Shown: positions 23,951 through 36,100 of the stretch, piece by piece
Numbering within the stretch: position 1 is the first letter of the stretch
Layout of the letters: the number at the start of each line of letters is the position of its first letter
NCBI RefSeq assembly: GCF_963576615.1
Contig: NC_088711.1
Span: 57,950,248-58,014,247 of the forward strand
Direction of reading: 5' to 3'
Length of the DNA: 64,000 nt
DNA from: Watersipora subatra
Taxonomy: Eukaryota; Bryozoa; Gymnolaemata; Cheilostomatida; Watersiporidae
The notes under the pieces: model-generated
Told to the model about the DNA's origin: nothing
The model's database searches: none
Seen by the model: only the letters and a program-made list of their open reading frames with translations
Program-made: the position numbers and the translations under genes

Positions 23951-26156
23951 GCTATACCAGCACCTGTTTCAGCATGTCAAACTAATTATAACACTTTCAC
24001 GATCTCTTCAGTTTCAATCCTTTGATGTAATGCCGTCTGTTACATATGATAAACAGGTCATTTATAGTTTTAGCTAGAGTAAAGGAGCTCAGTAGGGGTC
24101 AACCATTTGCTGACCAGAAGGAAAAAGTTAATGGACACAAATAGTGTATCATTAATGACAATCAATATATATGGTTATACCTGATATAGCCTCAGGAATG
24201 CTGGCAATACACCTGCATCCGTCTGCCATAAGTAATGCCTGCTTTGGTCTGCATTCTTCAGAGATAAAAGCACTTTAAATACTTTGGGAGGAAATGATGA
24301 AAAACTGCCATGAAAATAGAGAATTGAAACATACTATTTTTGTATTTGTACCTAGCTGTCAACAAGCACTTGTGGTCCCTGGCCACTATATTAAGCCATT
24401 TTGTGCATTTAGGCACTAGAGAATACTTGCCTTTGCTTGCCAAAAGAAGATGTCAGCTGCTGGTGTATGCCATTAGCCGGTGTCAATGCAAAGCCAAAGA
24501 GGCTTCTGGTATATCTTGCAAGTTATGCATTGAAAAAAAAGCTTGTAACATTTTAGATGCTTTCGAACGGAGATCAATATAGTGATATTAAATGACTGCC
24601 TAATAGGCTCTGTGTTAAATCATGTCTGTCTCCATTTGTGTTTGCAGAAAAATATCAAATTTTCTTTGAAGGAATCAGTATTTAAACGTAACAGCTTACA
24701 CTACAAGAGCTAGCAGTGCTAGACACATTTAGATGAGTAGTACAGAGGTAATAATAGCTACTTACATGTAGGTAAGCATACCGCTACTTGTGATCTACGC
24801 TTGCTAGGATCGGCATTACCCCATGCCATCTATATTTGCAGGCTTGTTTTTACTTATTCTATATTTGCTAAGATGGGTGCTACCTTGTGCAATTTTTGGG
24901 TATTACATTGTGTTATTTAAGCTTGCTAAGATCGGCGCTATTCCTTGCCATCTATGGTTACTAGGATTGGCTTTACCCCATTTTATATTTGCTAGGATGT
25001 GTGCTAAGTCGTGCCACCTATTCTTATTTAAGCTTGCAAGGATCGTGTTACCTCATGTCATCCATCTTGTCTGGAATTGGTTCTACCCTGTGCTATATTT
25101 GTTAGGATTTTTGCTACCTCGTGCCATCTATTGTTATTTGTGCTTGTTAGGATTGTCATTACTCTATATCATCCGTCTTTGCCTAAATAAGTGTTACAAT
25201 AAGTGAATTCTTGCTAGGACTGCTGCTACATCGTGCCATCTATCGGAATACCATTATATCGTCTATGTTTACTAAGATCAGCTTTGCCCTTGTCATCTAT
25301 GGATCGGTATTACATCATAGTTGTATAACTGTAAGGGCTTTAACTCCCGTCTCTAGTACGCTGCCAGGTTGCTAACAGGATTAAGCCATGTTAATAATTA
25401 ACTTATGGCATCAGTTGCTCAAGATGAAGGCTGGCAAGTGACAAGGGAGATAATTATAAATCTGTTTGCCTCCTACGCAATCAATACATGTTCTCTATGC
25501 CAGCACTCGGCTGTGGAAGTAATTTGAGCAGGCATGCTATACTCTGCCAGTTCTTTGTTAGCATTTATTCTAACCAACTTCCTATGGGCAACTATTTTTA
25601 AAAAAAGTGTTTAATTTTCCATTCATTAAAGTGGCAGTGTTAGAAGAAATTAATGAATGTTACTAAAAAAGCATTTTAATGCTTCATTATGACGGAACCC
25701 TCCTGAGTTTGCATCTATAAATAACTGCTGGCTGTTCAGAACATTAGACTCGCCTACTTAGAAGCATTTTTCTTGTTAGCTCGAAGAACAATTGATTTAC
25801 CAAATTTATCATATCCAAAAGCCACGGTAGATCATATCATGTAGAAATAAACTATATTTTTTGGTGTGTAGATCATACCTACACTCTTATAAATATGAAA
25901 CCAGAAAAAAACTTCAGCATGCTTGCATTAAGTTTCTTTTGACTTATCTTGCCTATTACAAACATTCCTTCTCCAGCTAATAAAGCGTTTTTGTATATTT
26001 TCATAGACAATAAGGTGCACATAGATTAACCATTACGCAACACTTTTTATTTAATCGTCATAAAACTACATACTGTTATGCTTATAACAAGAATAGAGCT
26101 ATAAATAAAGAGAACTTGGTAGACTTCGGGGAAACTATAATACAATGAGACAGAAG
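23951..26156. other. Intergenic, mostly the degenerate minisatellite
   Basis: Apart from the 44-45-bp array at 24.78-25.33 kb I see no gene. An 80-codon plus frame at 24340-24582 has no recognisable features. Confidence 0.4.
24780..25330. repeat. Degenerate minisatellite of about 44-45 bp
   Basis: Blocks such as GCTAGGATCGGCATTACCCC, TGCCATCTAT and ATTTGCTAGGATG recur about a dozen times with heavy divergence. A 127-codon plus-strand frame at 24823-25206 encodes only a repetitive hydrophobic string and is explained by this repeat. Confidence 0.7.
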
Positions 26157-26176
26157 CCTAATCAAAAGCACTGCAT

Positions 26177-26619
26177 ATAAAAAGCAATGACACGCTTATG
26201 TCATGTGGTGACAATGCTTGGTAGTGTTCTGATGTTCTAGTAGAGGAACACCGCCAGGACTAAGTTTTTACAAGCTACCTTGGGTGGTCCTAACACTTAT
26301 CAAGGGCTTCTTCTGGAACTGTCAAATTAATCCAAAGGAATGCATTTTGCAACACGTCCAGTCTGACAGAGCCAGGTAACCATTTTATGTGCCCAATGTG
26401 TGAAGGACAGAGGTGGATCTTTAACGTGCCCACATTGTCAATGTAGTACACGGGGCCTCCAAGTTATGGTCTAGATCCAAAAAACCTAGCAATTTAGAGT
26501 TGAATGCTTGTTGAGAGCTTTTCATCAACAAGAGAGCTCGAACCACCAACCCCATGGTTGAAGTCAAAGATGCTAGCACTAGGCCACCTTGACACCCTAG
26601 CCTAGTCAAAAGCATGAGG
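26177..26619 (-). mobile_element. tRNA-derived SINE, minus orientation
   Basis: On the minus strand the right end gives a tRNA-like head: TGGCCTAGTGC (A-box-like, 26586-26576), then GGTTCGAGCTC (B-box-like, 26544-26534), about 32 bases apart. Farther in, GGGCACGTTAAAGATCCACC resembles a conserved central sequence that I recall from mollusc and other invertebrate SINEs. Near-identical 20-bp direct repeats, CCTRATCAAAAGCACTGCAT, flank it at 26157-26176 and 26620-26639 and look like a target duplication. The head-body architecture is seen; the family assignment is from memory. Confidence 0.65.
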
Positions 26620-26639
26620 CCTGATCAAAAGCACTGCAT

Positions 26640-29600
26640 GTACAAGAATAAAAACAAGGTATGAAGTGAATGTTAGAGAAGCCATCGAGACATGGAATAA
26701 TCTTAATGTCTAGGGAACAGTTCTACATAAAATATAAATTTATATAAACATAGACATATAAATACATGTATATAGAAACAGCATAGGCCTACTATTACAT
26801 GGAGCTATGATAGTCAAATGATTCACCAGCCAAACCACATTAATTAGGATACTAGACACCATCGTGCGCAAACCAGAATCTAGAATAAATTTGAAAATAT
26901 TTTGATGGTGTCTGAGATAGCCATGGCTCGTCACTAAGGTTATACCCGCATATCCTTCATTAACATAAGCTTCTATCTGCGAACAGTTACTAGTTATTCT
27001 ATACACTATCGTAGAAGGATTGCCTTGTGAACTGACATGTTTACTAAATCTTTATTTTTATAGGAAACCACAAACAACGACTGAAGTTGCTTAGCTAGTA
27101 ATAAATTCACTGAGCTGAGGATTAACAGATTGACTAAGCAGCTAAGGAGTTGTCTGTTCTACAATGTCAGAAGTCTGCGTTAAAAATTCAAGTAGCACAT
27201 TATTATTGCATTATGCTTCATAGCCCGAGGCTACCTCCTAATGGCATGGACCTCTACTCAGCTACTACACTGTTTGCAGTAGAAGAGAGTAACTCCTCAA
27301 CTAAGGCAAACAACTGAATCCTATGTAGTGCACTATAAGCAAGAGAGACAACTACCATATGATATGCTTCAAGCTATATGGAACTATATCTTCAACAACA
27401 GGTCATGATGTGTATGAACTTGGAGAAACAGCTTGCAGTGTGAGTTAACCTCCTTATTTTAAACAAGTGACTTTGCCACTTGCTTTGCTGATATCTTTTT
27501 TGTGCAGTTTCAGGTGAGACAGCAGAGATCAAATACACACAATGCCATATTGAGCATGTATTAAAATGTGAAACGATAGCAGTTAATAATTAAATGGTTG
27601 CTAAAATATTCATCTTAGGCAGCACTTGTTGAAGAAGCTGGGGTTGGGCAGCACTTGTTGCACGGGTTCACTGTGATTAGTTAGCAGTTGATTATGAATA
27701 TTTTATTGCCAGTTGCGTAAAAATTTAAGAATGTTTCTTACAAAGTTTTTAATTCAATTGCTAAATTAAATAAAATCAAACTAATTAAAATGGAATCAAT
27801 TGCTATAGCAAAACAAAGTTTACCAAAGTTGTATGAAGAGAAACAATCTTTCTAAGATGAACTGAGTAAATTACTGTTTATGTTATAATCGTCAAAAACA
27901 GAGGATTTGATTACAGTACAACGTCTCTTTTTAAAAAGATACATGTAAGCCTTTTCTTTTACGATAAAATGGCGCAGAATAAAAGAGGCTTCAACATGAT
28001 GGAGTTAGTAATAGATTTTAACAATAGCTCCAACTAGTATGCATGAATGGATAAACTGCAAGGTTGGTATTTAGATGTTTAACAAAATATTTGTCACAAT
28101 AGAAAAATGAGGCATACTTACAAAAAGGTTTTGTACCAAGTATTAGTTTTAGGAGTTGTCCCCTCTACTACCTAATCCGCCAACAGCATACAAGACAATG
28201 TTGGTGATTTTGTTAATTAACAATAAACAGCTATGAGACTTTTATTTACTAAACTTTATATTTTCTAGAGTTTAGTTAACTGATAAGTAATGATCTGTGA
28301 GAGATGTTTTATGGTCTTTGAAAAATTAATAGGATGTATGATAGAAAACTCTAGTCAATATTCGCTATTGTTCTTATTCAGCTGGGTCTGACTTAGTAGA
28401 ACACAAAATGAGGATTTTTGGTATCACCAATATAAATATGCATCACATATTTGAGAAGCTCAGCACAAGGCGAAAACAAGGGTAAGGATCAATTTGACAA
28501 GTTGCCAGCTAAACGTAAATTTAAAATGCAATGAGAATTGTTTTAACAACAGTTTGAATTGTGTGTATAATGAATAGATTTAAAAAAATTGATGAATATT
28601 TGGTTTAAAAAACGTTTTAAAAAATATTCAAAACAAAAATTAATGAAATTGTTTCATTTCCTAATTTTGCTATCAATGAACTTATGGGGTATTTTGTGTT
28701 GTTTTTTAAACAAAATAATTACTAATTTAGCTGATTATATTTATTTATTAATCTTCAATGAAATTTTAATTAATGAAGAAGAAAATGCCCGCCATATTAG
28801 CCTAGCCTAATGACTTACTACTCACTGGTTGCATCTTAGTTGCCGTTTTGAACATTTTAATTTAAGGTGGTGCAACTTATCATATATAGGGCCTTCAGAG
28901 CAAACAATCCTTTGCCTATGATTGGCTGATATTCCTAAAAAAGGAGCAGTACTGCATATAGGAAATGTTACAGCTGTGGATGGCAGCGATTGACTATGAA
29001 ATACTCTGAAAGACTCTTACCTGATGATTTAATGACTTGGCAGGCCTCTTGTTATTAGTCTTCTCTGCAACAATGACTCATTCCATCAGGAATTGTTGGC
29101 ATTACATAACTCAAATGCCAACAATAATCTTCATGTTTCAAGTGGTGTCTCTGAAGTCCGGATGCCAGAATGGTTAAATTCATAGACTAGTCAATCATAT
29201 AAAAAAATTTACTACCAACTTGTACTATTTCAAGTCTTCATTGTTTTTCAATTTTGCAAACTTAGTTGCAGGTAGATATTCAAAGAACACGTATGAAAAT
29301 GATTTTACCTTTTTGTTGGACTCACCCATTAAATCAAGTTGAGATAACTTCACTGTTAGAGGCTGTGTGGACTTTAGCCTGTTACTTGTATAAATAACAT
29401 TTTAAGCAAAAACATTTTAATTTGTTCAGAGACATGGTTCTAACAATAGAAGTATTTCAAGTTTCCGAAAACATGAAGGAATTGATAGAAAAGTGAGTCA
29501 GCCCCACTGGTACCTCTCACATGCCACTGCTCAGCTGGGAAACTGTCAAAGCTACCCTTGTCAACAATGCGGAGTTTCCTCGCTGTCAGGTCATTTCGAA

Positions 29601-29983
29601 CTGATAAATTTTAATTATATTTAAATAATTGAGCTTTTTTGATAAAACATCCCGAAACATCAAAGTTTAAAGAGATGAGCGTAACAACTGGTGTACAGTA
29701 TTACTAGCCCATGCTCGCAACATGGTGTCAAGTAGATCTACAAGATTCTACATTCTAATGCAGGTATCTCTGGTAATTCAATCAAACGAACTATGGTTTT
29801 ACAATAATCTGTATTTTTATAAGCAATAATTGATGTAACTGAAGCCAAGCGGATAAGTGATGAATGATTAATAAAAAAAGTAATAACTGACTAAAAACAG
29901 TAGAGTATTGCACTAATTATATGATGGATATGTTGTGTGTTACGGGCGGGGTACTAGTCAGCCGTCCCACGTTTCATGAAAAA
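26640..29983. other. Intergenic, AT-rich, nothing recognised
   Basis: No convincing coding exon, RNA or element was found between the SINE and the PEX16 3' end. The 73-codon plus frame at 28589-28810 is Lys/Ile/Leu-rich as expected from base composition. Confidence 0.45.
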
Positions 29984-29989
29984 TTTAAT
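29984..29989 (-). terminator. Candidate poly(A) signal of PEX16
   Basis: ATTAAA on the minus strand, about 146 bases downstream of the PEX16 stop codon. It is a common variant hexamer, but chance occurrence is likely in DNA this AT-rich. Confidence 0.25.
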
Positions 29990-30134
29990 GTTAAAAATCT
30001 ATCTACAAAAATTTGAAAAATAGAATATGATTGGAATTATAAAGAATTTGACATAAGCAATTTAGTAGAGTCTTGGTCTCCAGCAGCGTAATTGTTCAGC
30101 ACATGACAGGAAGTGAAGGCAATCTGTAGACAAC

Positions 30135-33100
30135 CTATGAACTCCACGTATAGAAATATGTTGACTGCCACTGTGGTAGATACTCCTTGATAGAAGCTAC
30201 AATAAGATTAGTGAGACTATATCTCTCAAACTGAAGGGTTTCAGGTCAACTAGGAAGCAGTCATCAGACATTCAGAAACATATCACCGACTCAAAAGCTG
30301 CAAGTAATTCGTACTTCAACACGATCGCCATATAAAATAAATACCTATTAAAGAGTGAGTAAATTGGCCAATTTTACGATTAATTACTTGTGACTGCTTG
30401 CAACAATACATGATATACCTGGACAGCATAAATACAGTATCCACACTTTCATCATTTTCATAGAGTAAAATGTAGTGAATTCACACATTGTCACGTAATT
30501 ACACAACATATCGGTTAATACAGAAAAAATGTTGAGGCTGGTATCATGAGGCTTGTACGCCATCTTGGCTTGAGGTACTTTTGTTGAGAGTTCATCAGTT
30601 TGGAGGTTTTCCATCTTTGTAGAGCCTAACTGACCTAGCAGAGGGGAGGCTCAGTATTTACATGCACTAGGTGACAGTCTTAGGGACCTTCCCAACTTCT
30701 GGTTGTTTTCCTAGATAGCATGCGACAATTTTTTCTTACTCTCCCATTGTTTGTGCTCTGATCACCTTTCTGTTTCAGGTATCGCTACCAAACTGCCTTC
30801 ACCTTTTTTGTTATATGACCACCATCAACCTCTGCCATATTTGTCATAATCTCAAACTAGCTGATGCCCAGTCCTGGGTATAAATATAGCGAGTCTCTTC
30901 ATCTTCTCTCCTTCCACACAACGACTTGGCACATACTTGTTCCGTATGCAATTCAGTTTACACACGCCTGAGCCTCAAAAGTCCCCAGCGAATACATCAG
31001 TGTGTCTGCTGAGGTTGTAGCCAACAGTTAGGAACTGGAGGGTTCTGCAACCATCTGGAACATTCCCGTCAGAAAACTTGTCAACATCGGCGGAACAACA
31101 CCAACAAGTGTAGCTTCTTTAGCCCGCTACAGTGCCGCAGGTGAGAAAGGAAGGATATTCATAAGTGCTCAGCTCCCTTCACTCTTCCTCAACACTTTCT
31201 GCCTCCTGCCCTTCTCGTTGATCGTCTCCCCTCGCTCCAGAGGGTTCTAAAAATTCTTTTTATCACATGCCACCTTTAATGGTGCCCTGTTGCAGTCGAT
31301 ATAGCATGAGCAGCTGCTTCATACATTGTCTTTTGTCACTTTCCTATTTCTATTTGCGTTAAATTCATATTCTACAACGTTTAGGGAAATTATCACATAC
31401 GTAAAGGAACAATGATATTAAAATCTCGAGGACCAAACTGCCCAGATGAGACCTTGTTCGAATTGTAAAAAAGTTAGGCAAACGCCTTTGCCTTACAGGA
31501 TTTTATCAAAACTTGTTGCACCAGAAGTGATAAAGATGCAAGAGTCGCCATAGATAACTTCTTGCAAACAACAGCGTTTCATTGGAGGGAGGTAAGAATG
31601 TTACTCACTCATTATGTATCCTAGACCGGGAACTCTAGACATCACAGTCAGCATTCTGATCAGCCTCATTCTACCAAAAGAAACCCTATTGGATGATAAT
31701 ATCCATCAGGGCTGAGTTTATTCACAAATCTCTGTACATGTTATAAGCTATTATTAGATTGTCTATGCATTAAATATATAGTAAAACAAGGCAGCCTGTA
31801 GAAGAGCAATAGATGATGACATAAACTTGAATATAAAATCTGCTACCTCTATATATATTTTTGAAAAGGAGCCAGTCATCGATGTTATATTGAATGCTTA
31901 TTAATATGCTGATAACACAATAAATAGAGATGCTGATAACACAATAAATAGAGATTAGCATATTTCAACTCGGACCATAAGCATGCTGGTTTACAAATCA
32001 TTCCTTACTTGCTGTACTTGTCATAGAAAGGAGACCTCAGCAAATACATGAGCAGCATAAATCGCCTCCTCAGTAATTCTGCATTTTCCTTCCTCTTGTA
32101 CTTAAACTTTTTTTGTCGCAGGGCGAGCAGGCTACAACAGTACTTGAGTACACAGGCTATATTTGTTCTAGGATGGTTAACAGGCAATTACGCTAGTCAA
32201 CAGTCAATTTATGTTCTTGGGTGAATAGGCAATAAATTCTCAAGTTCAACAGGCTACAATGATTCCATGATAAACCGGTAATAGTAGTTTTAGAATGTGA
32301 AGGGTACCGGAAGCTATAAATGTTCTGAAAAACTCCAGGATATAATTATGTCAAGGTTGACTGGTAATAGCAGCTTCAAGATGAGCAGGCTATAGTTTTG
32401 AAGAATTAGCAGGTTATAGCAGCTCCGTAATCAGGTGATTGCTACAATGAATGCTGCTAATCAGTACAACAACCAGATAAAAAACAACCACATAAATAAA
32501 CACTAGTATAGCAAGAGCTCTGTCTGTCTGTCTGAAGCCATGGTTCAAGGTTAAAAACGATTGCATCGTATGAGATTCGAACTCGAGCCTCGAACCTCGA
32601 GTGCTTGCTATACTATTAATTATTTGCTAAATGTGAAACCATGCTATCTTACATAGCTACGCTAATGTAAACGGGATGATGTACAAAAATGCAAAGACAT
32701 TAAATTTGAATATCATCCACAAGGCAGACCAGAGGTACACACAAAACCTCTCTAGAATGTGTTACCAACCTAGCATAGTCCGTGGCGAGGGAAGCGACCC
32801 AGGGAAGCCAAGCCTTCTCACCAAACCAAGCTGCTGTAGACACTAGATAAATTGCTCTGTTAAGAATATATATTTTACAAGAGAAAATGGTCACATAACT
32901 CTAAAAATACTGAATAGTAAAAAGGACACAGAACTAAAAAACAAAATAAGATGTTTATGGCCTAGAAATTGGTGCCCGTAGCAATTTAAATAGAAAACAT
33001 TGTCAACAGAGGTATCCAGACCAGCCGGTGCCAGTCTTTGTATACTCCCAACTTCAAGGAGGTAAGATTGTGGGTATTGACTCTCGCTAAATGGAGACAC

Positions 33101-36100
33101 AACACAAAACTTATCTTTAAACGTCTGAACTAATTTATAACAGACGACATTCAGAGTTTTTAGGAACACCGCAGTTTCAAAAGTAAAAGCGAATATGAAC
33201 ATTAAAAATAAAATGTAAGAAAAAGAAACAAAACATATATATAGTAAGTTCACCTAGTCTCAGTAGGAGTAAGTTATGCTGCATTGTCTTTATCATTATA
33301 TCTACTTTTTAAACTACACTTGCATGCCTACAGCTATATTTCTCAATTATAATTTTAGTTTTTTACGTATAACTTCGTTGTTTATACACTGATTCTACAA
33401 GGATCTATAAAATGTACTTTAATACTATGTATAACTGCCCGAAGTATTGCAACATACTCTTATAAGCATATTTGCTCCAACAGAAGCAGATCTCAGGGCG
33501 GACTAAATATGTTTCTACAGGTTTGGCTGATGTCTGATAACATTTTTACAACGATAAGCTTGAATTTTAGTGTTTTAGCATAGTAATTGTATAACATTTT
33601 AGCAAAATGAGTACAACTACAGGGTGATCATGCCATCACCACTCATCTTCAGCAATTGTGCCTTTAATGGTGCCCAGGTGATTGCGCCTGTCCTCAACAC
33701 TATACATGAAGTCATGAGGGTGGGCAGTAAGAGGAATAGGACTGAGAGAAAGGATACAGTAAATGAAAGGTTGAATGTTGTGGAGAGACTCTGCTATAAT
33801 TTGTTCCTGAGTGAGACCAGAGTTACTCGCTGTCTGCGGTGTCTGAACCTTGTACTCTACAAGTTTATAATAGTTCACCTATTAGAGCATGGACAAGCCT
33901 AACTTCTGACACAAAGAAGTAGAAGGTAGTTAGGAAGACACTGTTGACAGCAAAGGCACTATAATGCTATGATTAATATGAACAATCTGTAAACACCATT
34001 TTATGCTGCAGTGTCACTACATGTAATCAAAAGATTTCAGGCCATTTAAAGCACTAGTCTTCATGTAACTGATAAAATGCACATGTATACTCAGTACGTA
34101 ACCCGGAAACATCTGCAGCTTTAAACTACTAGCCGACTATGTATCGTATGCATATCCCCGTGTAGTTATAAAATGTTAGCTTAAGTTCCTAAAGCCTTAA
34201 ATGTTTCAACCGATAATGCAAGTTGGTAGCCCAAGTAATAGGTCAGCTGCCATGAATATACACACGAGAGTGTGTAGGTGACTTGTTGAGATGGTAACCA
34301 TAAGCACATTTTACCAAGCTACAGTACAAAATGACTGTTTCAAATTACCTGAAATTTTATGATTATGCGGAAAGACTCCTCTGTTTTTAACGGATGTATC
34401 ACATTAGCATAGTTTATTAACACCTTAAAGTTTACCAAGGAACAAAAGCTCTGATGAATAAAACACGTTCTGGTCAATTTATAAAAACCATACCTTACAG
34501 GATTAGTGATCCGATATGACTTGATTTTGTAAAAAGCGGTTGTACATTTGGTGGTTGTTTAAATAAGCTTTAATAATCTACTTCAGTCAGTTTTGGAGGC
34601 TTTTATTTGCTTTCTATTTGCACAGTTGAGAGAGAAACTAATCCTTTGAAACAATGTAACCAACCTGGTTAAAGATAGTGATTTACAGACTGAGCTGAGG
34701 TTATTTAAACATAATTACAAAGGTCAACATGATGTTAACTCGGCTTGATGCTGAGTTGTATTCATATCATTAGAACATGCAAATTCTCAACATGGTCAAA
34801 AAATCATCTTTCCAACATCCGTTGAAATGACTACCGTTATTTTCTGCTGAAACCCCATATAATTAGAATCTACGAGCTGTGTTCCTAACTTATGCTAGTG
34901 TGATTAGGAGTGAGTCTCGTAAGGAAAACAATGACACGATTCAAAGCTAACAAACTTACTAGCGCTGATGGATTTTATCCGCCTCCCTGAACCCGGCAGA
35001 GTGTAGTAACTATCAGACGACTCCGAGTCTTCCACCACTTCCTCTTTATCCTCTGTTTCAGCGCTCATCTGTTTCCTGTTTAACCGCTTCACAACAGGGT
35101 AGAGTCTCAGACCAATCTTGTATTTATAAAGGAGAAGGAATCTACCAACTGTCCTATAATCACAGTAAGTTTTATTTTAACCCGCAGTTCATAGAGGTGC
35201 ATAGACCTACATACCTACCTCAAACAAATCGCAATGAACATGCATTACATCTACCATAAATCCCATGTGAAAAATCAGATAATGGTTTATCCATAAAGAG
35301 GCAAATAAGATGACTTAAGGCAGCGCAAGAGACAGCACAGGAATAATACAAGGTTAAACATATTGTTCTAATGCATTGTCACCATAAGAACTAAAGTATC
35401 AGTTGGCTGATTGTGAGTTTTTGAACTTCTATTGTATGATCAGGTGCTCAAGCAAGTAGAGTAAACCTTATTTTGATGACATAAATTTTTTTACAGATAC
35501 ATGAGATATTATTACTTCCTTCGATGGGTATAGAGTGACATGAAATATTTACTATAAAATATTACTTGTTTGCTTAATTGTCATTAATCATTTGCATGAT
35601 TGTCACACATGTGACCTAGTTCTTTTAGAGCAAGCAAACAAATAAGGTCATGATTGTCAATTGTGTGACCTATTTTTCTGTCAGTAACTACAGTGATTCA
35701 AAAATGTATTACACTGCCATGATAAATGTATTACACTATGATATAACATCATAGACATCTTAGTTTTCAAACATCATACACTTCCTTTGCTACACTAAAT
35801 GCAGGTGCAATTGCAGCAAACCAAAATGTAACAATGATACAATCAGACCTCTACATAAAATCTCCTTATTGTACAAATTCTTCAAACATACAATGCGCAA
35901 AGTTTGTCAAAACGTCGCAGTTTTGTACTTAAATTAAACAACAGGTATCTGAAACTAAAGAATAATGATGACAGATAATCAAAAATAAGATAAATGAATA
36001 TAATAATAAGACAACAAGTATAGATCAGTGGTTCCCAACGACCTTGGAGCCATGGACCCCCTGAGCTCTTTATCTCACAGTGGTTCCCAACGACCTTGGA

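Noticed and set aside
24823-25206. 127-codon hydrophobic plus-strand ORF
   Set aside because: It coincides with a degenerate 44-45-bp minisatellite and its peptide follows the repeat; no family features.
32540-32610. tRNA gene suggested by GTTCGAATC on the minus strand
   Set aside because: No acceptor stem, D-arm or anticodon arm could be drawn; better explained as part of the small inverted-repeat element.
33636-33757. Read-through of the PEX16 exon 5 frame to a TGA, which looks like a terminal exon
   Set aside because: The family continues with the segment found in exon 6; a GT donor at 33757 restores frame and exact spacing, so this stretch is intron.
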